A stretch of 64,000 nt of DNA from Toxorhynchites rutilus septentrionalis (lineage: Eukaryota; Arthropoda; Insecta; Diptera; Culicidae): assembly GCF_029784135.1 (NCBI RefSeq), contig NC_073745.1:237555664-237619663 (forward strand). Reading direction: 5' to 3'. Below are positions 35,301-43,500 of this stretch, in pieces (position 1 is the first letter of the stretch; every line of letters begins with the position of its first letter). The position numbers were made by a program, and so were the translations under genes. The notes under the pieces are model-generated. The model had not been told where the DNA came from and searched no databases. It saw only the letters and a program-made list of their open reading frames with translations.

Positions 35301-38300
35301 GTTTATTTAACTATGGTGTTCATTTTTAAAGTAATTAACGGTTTGCTGCCTCGATATTTGTGTGATCGAGTTGAAAGAGGAAGTGACTTCCATAGTTATA
35401 ACACTAGAAACGCGAATGAAATAAGAACACCTAATTTCTTGTCATGTGCTTCACAAAATTCGTTGTACTTCTCGATGCCAAGACATATTAAATGCACAAC
35501 AACACTTACAGAATTTAAGAGGCACTGTATTTCACATGTAAAAGCTGTGTTTTCTTAACAGCTGAACGAGTTTTTGTTTATTTTTATGACGAAGATCTTT
35601 ACTGACGAAGTTTTATACGAACGGATAATTTAATGTGGACAATTTTTTGCAGTTTGTTTTCAATATTTTCAATTAATCTGACGAAGTTTTTTTTTGAACG
35701 GATTATATTATGTAGATTATTTAATTTTTTTTTAAATTATCTTTTTTTTTAAATTTGTATTGATCTCTATTATGTCTGTCATGATCTTGATGATGATGGA
35801 CTATTTTTATTTTTATTTTGTCGTTCTTATAGTTGTATTAGTTTTAAAAAAAATAAAAGCAGTCTACGAAAGTTTGAGCGTCGCGCGCGTGACACAGATA
35901 TAAAGGATATTAAATTGAAAGTTTTTTTTATGTGCCGGTCTAGGAATTTTTCGTAAAGGAAATTTTCTCGATTTCTCTGAATGAGGGTATTCATAGTCAA
36001 TCCAAAACAAGGCTGGCGGTTGGACTTGTGCTCTGGTGGACCACTTGGCTGCAAGGGCCTTGTCGGGACCGTATCGGCTCTGTGGCGGACATGACTGAGT
36101 ATTGGCTTATTTGGACATTGCAATTTTTTGAACTTATATCTGTAAATAAAATCAGTTCGTTTTTCATGTTTGCTAAACTGATTTCAATGTTGAGAAAAAT
36201 AAATAAATTATCTTTTAGATAACTCGTCTTGCTCAAACCTCTGTAGGGGAAGGAGGTGGGACCATCATCATCATCATCATCATCATTATAGAACACATGC
36301 GAATTAAATTTTTCGAATTTTTCCATTTTCCTTCAGAGTTTTCCGAAAATTTTCATTTGTCATGTTCGGTAGGAATATGCTTGGTTGAAATATGTGCATT
36401 ATTTTTATGGAACTCATACCATCATAGAACATTTCTCGTAACCAAAAACCCTTACATCCCAAATTTGGCTACATTTGCTTGATTAGTTTTTGAGTTATGC
36501 AGAAGTTTGTGTTTCATTTGTATGGCAGCCCCCATGCCCTTAGAGAGGGGGTAGGTGTGTCGAACCACCATAGAAACGTTTCGTGCCACCTAAAACCTTC
36601 ACATGCCAAATATGGCTCAATCTACTTGATTAGTTCTCGAGTTATGGAGAAATTTGTGTTTCATTTGTATGGGAGCCCCCCTTTAGAGAAGGGGGGTGGA
36701 GTGTCTAACAACTGTAAAAATATTTATTGCAGCCTAAAACCTCCACATGCCAAATTAGGTTTCATTTTCTTAATAATTTCTCGAATTATGCAGAAATTTG
36801 TGAGAGGTGGGGGGGAGGAGTATCTGATCACCATAGAATAATTTATTGCCTCCTAAAACCTTCACATGCCAAATTTGGTTTCATTTGCTGGATTAATTTT
36901 CGAGTAATGTAGAAATTTGTGTTTCTTTTGTATGGTAGTCCCCCGGCAGGGGTCTCGAACCATCATAAGAACCTTCTCCGACCCCAAAAAGCATTACATA
37001 CTAATTTTTATGTCAATCGGTTCAGTAGTTTCCGAGTCCATAAGAATCAGACAGACAGACAGAAATCCATTTTTAGATACACCCAGGTTTTTTTTACGCG
37101 GGGGATACGTACCTCGTAAAAAAAACCGCGTTAGTTGGAAAATCCGCGTAAAAAAACGGGTTAATTCGAAAATCCGCGTAAAAAAAACCGCGTTAATTGG
37201 AAAATCCGCGTAAAAAAAACCTGGGTGTATATAGATTTGTGTACGAATGCCGCAACCGTTTGTCGTTTCTAATTGTTGGGAAAGGGCATTATTTTTGCTG
37301 AGTAATTCCAAGGAGGAATCCATTCCTTCTTCAAGCGTTAATCCTTTTGCTTCGGATCAAACGGAATGGTATGATAATCATTTCATACAAAAGATAAATT
37401 GTCCAAGAGTTATTTGATTGCTATTTATTGACTCGAAAAATTGTTTCAATTGCTTCAAGGTAGCTTTGGAACAGGTTGTTGAAATCGTTCGTATCCGTAT
37501 GTAGGGCACCCACTTTGAAACCCATTAATCGTTATTGGAATGTGAGATGGTTTCTCTCTGAGACTGAGCTACGAATATAATGAAGAGAATGTGATCGAAA
37601 GGGGTTGGGTATACATTCCACACTGTTTGAGTATAAAACATGACGCTTTCTTTGCTTCAGTCATTATTTTCTCTCGATCAGTCGATTGTGCTACTAGTGC
37701 GAACAGTAGTAATGGCTCGTACCAATCAGAGCTCGTAATCTCTGGTGGTAAGGCATCACATAAACAGCTAGCAGCTCGGAAAAGCACACCAGCCATAGGA
37801 GGTATAAAGAAGCCACATCGCTACCGACCGGGAGCCGTCGTTATCAGAAGTCGCCCGAATTGCTGATGCGCAAGCTACCTTTCCAGCGTTTGGTTCGTGA
37901 AATTGCCCTGAACTTCAAAACCGACTTGCGCTTCCAAAGTTCCGCCGTTATGGCACTGCAGGAGGCAAGCGAGGCATATTTGGTCGGCCTATTCGAAAAT
38001 ACAAATTTGTGTGCTATTCACGCAAATCACGTCACATCATGCCCAAGGACATCCAGCTGGACCGTCGTATCCGAGGAGAGCGTGCTTAAACAGCCGTGCT
38101 TCCGCTTTCGTCATTATTATCTTAGTACCTTAGCATATAATCAACGGCCCTTTTCAGAGACACCAAACTCGATGGATTAGGGTTTACAAAAGTTTCTGCA
38201 GGCTGAACTGAAAGAAACATTTAGCGAAAATCGTGGTGTCGATGATAATTCGATACCGATGGGTGCCATTGACTATGGATTCGAAGAATACGAAATATAT

Positions 38301-40346
38301 GACATGATGTAATGTATATTTCACCATATCGGAAAAATCACTTTGATGAAGGCTGCGTTATAAAATAATTTGTGTACGAATGCCGCAATCAATAGTCGAT
38401 TATAATTTTTCTCGATTATATTTCCTCGGAGGACTCGATTCCTCCTTTGAGCATTCATAATCTCTTTCTGGCAGAACGAAGTGGTACGATAATCACATTA
38501 TTCGAAAGATTCAGAAGTTTTATGCCAATCCCCCTCCAACATCTCTTTCTACCGTTTGTCGTTTCTCAATTCCATTTCTCTTCTGCAGTCGGACCGAACG
38601 GAGCATTTAGTGAAAACCGAGGTATCGTTGATAATTCGATACCGATGGGTGCCATTGACTATGGATTTGATAGTGAAGAATACGATATAATATGGTGTAG
38701 TGGATATTATCGAAGTAGATATTGTATTACATATCGAATAGAACACATTTATGAAAGCAGCGTTATAAAATTATTTGTTTACGAATGCTGCAATCGATCG
38801 TCGTTTTTGGAAAGTTGGAACTATTGGGAAGGGGGTCTTATTTTTGCAGTGTAATTCAGAGGAGGAATCGATTCCCCCTTTGAGCTTTTATAATTCTTTT
38901 CCAGCTAAACGAAGTGGTATGATAATCACTTTATTCGAAAGATGAAACGTCTAAGACTTACGAGGGCGGTCCGATAAGTATTTATTCACTTATTTTATTT
39001 ATACTTCAGTAACATAAGACTTGCTGTCTTTTTTGGGGTCAAACGAAAAAAATAAGTATACATGAAGTGCGCCACGAATTATTGAGACAAAAAAATCTAA
39101 ACTAGTACAAAAATAACAAACTAATACAAAAAATAACAAACTAGAACATTTTGCGACACCTTTTAATGAATGCTGCCTTATTAGATATATTGGTTACAAC
39201 CTGGGAAAGTTTATTCCAGTGAACAACTCCTCTTACGAAAAATGATCTACCATATTTTGCAATTTCGTATCGAGGTATAATGAATTTACGTAATCGAGCG
39301 CTTTGAAATGGACACTGCATATTCAGGTTTGCGAGTAGTAATGAGCTGATGAATGAATATGGCTGCCCTAGCTTTTGGGAAATTGTAAAAACAGTATCCC
39401 AACAAGTTTTTTGATGAAGCACAAAGGATTGAGGACGTAGATTTGAAAGTGAGTTTGCATTTGATTTCTTTTTTTTTTTTTGGAATGATTTTTGCATATT
39501 TCCATCCATTTGGAAATTTACACCATCGCACTATGGAGTTGAATAGATGAGTTATTGGTTGTAGCAATATTGGCATCTCAACATAGTCTCTTTTTAACTC
39601 GATACACTTGACCCAGCGATGCTCCAACTTTTTTAATCCATCTGAAAAATACATTTTCTCGAGGTTTCCGTGCGACTTTTTTTTGTTTGGAAACCAAAAA
39701 AAAGTCGCACGGGGCCAAATTTTGAGAATACGGTGGAGGGGGCAGCAGTTCGTAGTGCAATTCGACTAATTTAGTCGTGGCGACGGCGGAATTTCCATTT
39801 TTTCCATTTTTATAAAATCCGCGGACACGCCCGCTCCCACCCACGGTTAAAACAAAACTACGAGCCCGATTCGGCTGAAATTTTGACAGTTTTGCAAGGT
39901 AACACAAAAATAATTTTTCAAAAGAAATAAGGTAGCTAGTGTGAAATACAGTATTTTATGTCTAGTGGAATGAGGGAGCATCGTGGTACATCATTTCAAT
40001 CGAGCTCTTGCATAACTCAAAATAAATTAATAGTTCTAGCATTATGAAACATAGTGTATCAACAATATCAACCTTCTCTCAGGAGAAACTTGAAAAAATC
40101 AAATAATTTAGAACAGTCATCGTGCACATTCGATTCGGTTCTTTGTTTTTAAGAGGATTTAAACTTTGCAATTCATTCGCCTCTAAAGGATCGTTCAAAC
40201 TATCTATTTCCACAGGAATGTACGGCTGGCCCCGTAACCGATTCGTAGCGATGGAGAGGACGACCTACTACATCTCACCACGATACACCATGCCAGGGAA
40301 CGCCATAGTGGACTGCCAGCCATACAACAACATAATATTGGGATAA
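32293..40346 (+). CDS. LLC1/C20orf85 (CIMIP1)-like protein, 207 aa, three exons
   Basis: Exons 32293-32372, 32443-32855 and 40216-40346 join in phase to 624 nt. Near residues 25-47 the protein has an [14 protein letters not shown] segment, and near its C-terminus [12 protein letters not shown]. Human C20orf85 (LLC1 family, ciliary microtubule inner protein 1) has a WPQNWGF segment and a QGFIGWR segment in the same order, so I infer distant homology. If correct, it is an axonemal protein of sperm or sensory cilia. Residues 129-139 are an acidic linker. The last exon is Tyr/Pro-rich, as in many microtubule inner proteins. Introns are 70 and 7360 nt. The 3' end converges on Nup54, with stop codons 114 nt apart. 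Structure is well supported, family assignment moderately. Confidence 0.65.
32443..32855 (+). CDS. LLC1-like gene exon 2
   Basis: Acceptor GATGCAAACAACAG and donor GTGAGA. Carries the EYQKKWGF block, a basic helical stretch ([19 protein letters not shown]), a Cys-containing segment ([12 protein letters not shown]) and the acidic linker. The sequence is strongly coding in character. Confidence 0.8.
33179..33299. repeat. Near-perfect 121-nt hairpin
   Basis: Arms of 44 nt (33179-33222 and 33256-33299) pair with a single visible mismatch around a 33-nt loop. The arms contain GATGAATTTTCGTACTTTTC and its complement. It lies in the sense direction within intron 2 of the LLC1-like gene. It may be a small foldback element or a hairpin-RNA source. 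Confidence 0.7.
33400..34024. other. AT-rich intronic sequence
   Basis: Low-complexity TTGAGTTCTTGA-like and A-rich runs near 33840-34010. No gene seen. Confidence 0.4.
34025..34345 (-). repeat. 300-bp dispersed repeat, copy in the LLC1-like intron
   Basis: The reverse complement matches 50141-50430: GACGCCGGCCACGTCCTTA, GGAAGGAATGTTAGTATG and GCGGTTCCCTAGCG occur in the same order. SINE-sized and non-coding. Confidence 0.65.
34570..34762 (+). repeat. GAACGGAGCATTTAGTG repeat, isolated copy
   Basis: Matches the units at 38571-38790 and, in part, 38195-38380. It is interrupted at 34764 by the GACCCGGCAAACTTCG repeat. Confidence 0.55.
34764..35050 (+). repeat. AGCTGACCCGGCAAACTTCG repeat, forward copy
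   Basis: Inverse of the 22576 and 28111 copies, running from ACTAGCTGACCCGGCAAAC to CAAATAACATGTTTCTCCG. The next 150 bp (to about 35220) recur in decayed form at 61440-61635. Confidence 0.6.
35235..36288 (+). mobile_element. CR1/L2-like LINE, 3' copy B
   Basis: Encodes the same C-terminus as 2784-3281 ([14 protein letters not shown] through EFKRHCISH, stop at 35558). A roughly 700-bp 3' UTR follows, ending in a run of CAT triplets at 36263-36287, matching the end of copy A. It is severely 5'-truncated. Confidence 0.75.
36395..37076 (+). repeat. Tandem repeat of about 130-bp units
   Basis: About four units each contain AATTTGTGTTTCATTTGTATGG-like and CACATGCCAAAT-like blocks. They end in a unique tail GGTTCAGTAGTTTCCGAGTC and an ACAGACAGACAG run. 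The units are inverted relative to 27600-28060. Probably one mobile family together with the AGCTGACCCGGC repeat. Confidence 0.65.
37080..37227. mobile_element. TA-flanked MITE, 148 bp
   Basis: The ends are CACCCAGGTTTTTTTTACGC and its inverse, with TA on each side. The interior repeats CCGCGTTAATTGGAAAATC three times. A partial copy starts at 27084. Confidence 0.7.
37632..37661 (+). promoter_or_regulatory. Histone H3 promoter remnant
   Basis: TATAAAA at 37632 and TCAGT at 37657 have the 27-nt spacing of an insect core promoter and lie 50 nt before the H3 pseudogene ATG. Confidence 0.55.
37712..38089 (+). pseudogene. Histone H3 pseudogene (replication-dependent type)
   Basis: Starts ATGGCTCGTACCAA and ends ...CGAGGAGAGCGTGCTTAA, the usual H3 ends. 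Recognisable blocks in order are [41 protein letters not shown] and AYLVGLFE, then MPKDIQL in a shifted frame. SAVMALQ rather than SAAIGALQ marks a replication-dependent H3, not H3.3. A frameshift occurs within the first ten codons and a gap of about 16 nt lies near the RYRPG block, so no H3 protein can be made. The promoter remnant upstream and the 3' stem-loop remnant downstream show a DNA-level copy, not a processed one. Confidence 0.88.
38146..38161 (+). other. Decayed histone mRNA 3' stem-loop
   Basis: GGCCCTTTTCAGAGAC followed by ACCAA. The canonical histone stem-loop has a 6-bp stem and a UUUC loop. Here the left arm and loop are intact and the right arm has substitutions. It lies 57 nt after the pseudogene stop. 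Confidence 0.65.
38195..38960 (+). repeat. Two tandem copies of a roughly 380-bp unit
   Basis: Units start near AAACATTTAGCGAAAATCG (38216) and GGAGCATTTAGTGAAAACCG (38601). They share GATACCGATGGGTGCCATTG and GAACGAAGTGGTACGATAAT, and end near TATTCGAAAGAT. A further part is at 37235-37395 and another unit at 34570. They flank the H3 pseudogene and may be old histone-cluster spacer or an unrelated repeat. Confidence 0.5.
38957..39960 (-). mobile_element. Mariner fossil with a LINE scrap inside
   Basis: A mariner-like terminal repeat (ACGAGGGCGGTCCGATAAGT) begins at about 38959. On the minus strand the transposase C-terminus is readable at 39580-39907: [16 protein letters not shown], then, in another frame, [20 protein letters not shown]. 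Between stop and terminal repeat lies about 400 bp of LINE reverse transcriptase remnant (39130-39530; [12 protein letters not shown], then [18 protein letters not shown]). A short hairpin at 39668-39712 (arms CCGTGCGACTTTTTTTTG) interrupts the transposase. Confidence 0.55.
40216..40346 (+). CDS. LLC1-like gene last exon
   Basis: Acceptor ATCTATTTCCACAG. It encodes [20 protein letters not shown] and a Pro/Tyr/Asn-rich end to TAA at 40344-40346. The split Gly codon matches the phase of exon 2, which lies 7.4 kb upstream. Confidence 0.75.
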
Positions 40347-40414
40347 GCTCCTCGTTTTCAATGAATTCCAAGCTTGGACAAACAATCATTTACCCATAAT
40401 TTAATAATGAACAT

Positions 40415-40420
40415 TTTATT
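40415..40420 (-). terminator. Poly(A) signal of Nup54
   Basis: AATAAA on the minus strand, 41 nt beyond the stop codon. Confidence 0.55.
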
Positions 40421-40438
40421 TTCACACGTATCAATTGA

Positions 40439-40444
40439 AATAAA
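40439..40444 (+). terminator. Possible poly(A) signal of the LLC1-like gene
   Basis: AATAAA on the plus strand, 93 nt after the stop. Using it would place the transcript end inside the Nup54 3' UTR or last exon. Confidence 0.4.
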
Positions 40445-40460
40445 TGCATTCCACGTATTT

Positions 40461-40594
40461 CTAAGGTTGTATCAAGCGAGCCATTCCATCCGAAATAATT
40501 TTGAGGTCCTTCAGATCTTTGTTGACAGTTTCCACCAGATAAGCCATCGCCTTCTGTTGCATTGTCAGGAAACTCTTCATTTCTTCTGACGAAT
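40461..40594 (-). CDS. Nup54: Nup54 exon 4
   Basis: Acceptor TTTTTTGTGACAG. It encodes SSEEMKSFLTMQQKAMAYLV through a coiled-coil tail ending RLIQP, stop TAG at 40463-40461. A 64-nt intron precedes it. Confidence 0.92.
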
Positions 40595-43500
40595 CTGTCA
40601 CAAAAAAGAATGTATTCCAAATTATTGAATGCCACGAGCGTACATCGCCTAAAATTACCTTTGTCCAATGTGTATTCATTGATTCCACCAGTGTGTGCCC
40701 ATTGATTTCTCTGCATTCTCATCTGTGACAGCAGTTCGCTAAGCTTTCCTTTGAATTGCGTTGGAGTCGACACCAGCGCATGCATATTCTCCAACTTGCT
40801 CCGAATAATTTCCTCCTCAGGGGAAAGACCTAGGCCCATCTTCCGTGTGCTTTCTTGTTTGACAATGATCTTCAATATGCGGTGACTCAACTCCGCGAAT
40901 TTCCGCCGATGCTCCATTATCTTGGCCGTCGTATTCGTGTGTCTCTGCTTCAGTTGTTCGATCTCCTTCTCCACCTTATCCAAATACGACACATGGATAC
41001 CGGTTTCTCCCTCCTGACACTTGATGCGCCACTTGAGCTCCTGAAAACCAATCATCGGCACCGGAATGAAACGTTTCGGATCCGGATTGTCAATTTTGGC
41101 CTGTTGCCACATACGCGGATCGATCCCCTTCGGAGGATTTTCCAGATATTCCTTCAGCTGATCCTCCTCGGGGAGCACAAGCGCAACAATCGTCTCGACG
41201 CCCATCGTTGATATCTGTTGCTTGGGAGTGGGTTGGTTCAGATAGTTGGAAACCTCCGTGGCTAGGATTCTTTTCGTTTCGTTTGAAGTCATCGATTTTT
41301 CCTCCACGTAAATCACTATTTGTGATTTGTTCTCTCCAACCGTTTTGATGCTATCGACGGTAATCGCAATGTTTGCTCTGTTCCCGAACACTTGATTCAG
41401 ATTGGCGATGAATTGCTGCTGTTGATCTTTCAACTGTCCGACGGTTTTGTTTGTCGTTAAACCAACAAATCCAACTTTGTTCTCTTTGCCGGGAAGTTTG
41501 GTGTAGCCCATGGTTTTGAATCGGCACAAATAATTGCTGGGTGTAATATCCACCGGGGGATTACTCTGGGAGTAGAATGCCTTCCCAGTTCCCAGCATCG
41601 CCTGCAGATAGTTCCACTTGGCGATAACAGTGTCCCGCTCGTCGCCGAAAATGGACACATTGAAGATGGATTGGGCGAACGCCTCCTCCGCACTTAGCGC
41701 AGCCGTTTGCTGTTGTTGCTGCTGTTGCTGTTGCAGAGACTGACCGAAGCCTAATCCTGTGTTGGCTTGCTGACCAAACACGCCCCCACCGAAGGATGAC
41801 CCAAATCCGCCAAAGCCAGTGCTGGTGTTTGTAGCGGTTTGGCCGAACAGAGAGGGAGCGGTGCTGGTACTAGTTGCGCCAAAACCTCCGAAGCCTCCGA
41901 AAGCCGGAGCTGAAATCACAAATCGGTGGATGGATCAGGAGGAAATGAAAGCTGAACATTATTGACGGATTTCGCTCCAGCTCGTCTATGGGATTGGCAT
42001 GACCCTCTCAGAACTTAATGAAACTTTCTGGGCGTGAAGACCTTACCTAAGTAAGCAACTTGGCATACTTAGTTTTCCGAAAATTTATCTAGACTAACAT
42101 ATGGAAAGGGCCAAATTTTTTTGACCATTTTTTTATAATTTTTTTTCTCGAAAATGGTAAGTCCTCTATGGAAGAGTTTTAGGAAAACAAGTAAGTTTTC
42201 AGATAAAAATTATGAAAAAAAATATTTTTTGAAATCCAATATTGAAAAAAATCGATTTCAAAAACTAAAAACGATTTTCTCAAAATAGTCATCTCAGATT
42301 CTGATCAGATTTATATAAATAGTAGATAAATATGTGCCCTATAATTCTTCCATACATTGCAACTTGTGCATATTTAAGACAAAATAGTTTTTCTAACGAA
42401 AACTTTTAAAATATTTTATTGAAATTAAGTTTATTTCTTTTTTCAGTGCAGAAAGCCAATCCAAAATTTAAAAAAATATATAAATAATAATTAAAAAAAT
42501 GTTGAATGAGTGTTTTAGAGAAATAGACGAGGAATTAGAAATTTCTAAAATAAAAAAAATTGAGCCCAATCATGTGATTCTAGTTCAACCGAGTTTTGCT
42601 CGCTAGCTCTATTTTGCTGTTATAGATACAGTCGAGTGAAAGCTGTCGGCAAAATTTTTTCGAGCTGTTTTTCGAACAACATATGACACTCGAGAGAGAA
42701 TTCGATTCGATAAGATTCTATCGATTTACAAAATACGAAAATTTGCTCGGTATGACAGTTATAGTGATCGAGTTGCCGTTCGATTCAATTTACATAATAA
42801 GGGCCAATATTTTCGATAGATAGTTCTTATTAGTGATGATACGCAGTAGTGTTTATAGTGAAAGAAAAAGGATTAATGAATTATCGTTATGAGTTAATAG
42901 TCCCGTTACTTTGAAAAAAAATTATTTATCTTGTGTTAATGAGAAATTATTGATTTTTCTTTAATATCCGATATCCGACCGAATAACAAATATTGGCCGG
43001 ATAGGTCAGATACCGGATAGTTACCGAATATCCGTTTCATCTCTAGTTGTTATACGTCTAGGTAATTGAGGAATATAACAATCATCTCGGGTGTATTTTG
43101 ATGGAAAATAAATGCTTTGTATGTTCATAAAGAACAATTTCCTTCAAAAAAAGTATTACTTATATATTATATGTATTACTCAAATATTTAGTGACTGATA
43201 TTATTTATTGGTTTGACCTATGATTTTCCTTCTGCACTGAAAAAATAAATAAACTTAATTTCAATAAAATATTGAAAAAGGTTTTGTTAGAAAAACTTTT
43301 GTGTCTTAAATATGCACTAGTTGCAATGTCTGGAAGAGTTGTAGGGCACATATTTATCTACAATTTATCTACCATTTCTTCAAAATCTGAGATGACCATT
43401 TTGAGAAAATCGACTTTTAGTTTTTAAATCGGTTTTTTTCAGTGTATGATTTCAAAAAATATTTTTTCATTATTTTTTACTGAAAATTCAATTATTTTCC

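Noticed and set aside
36263..36287. Stand-alone CAT microsatellite
   Set aside because: It is the normal 3' terminus of the CR1/L2-like LINE and recurs at the end of the other copy.
38447..38854. 135-codon frame as a gene
   Set aside because: It lies wholly within repeated units and other copies break the frame. Kept only as a repeat finding.
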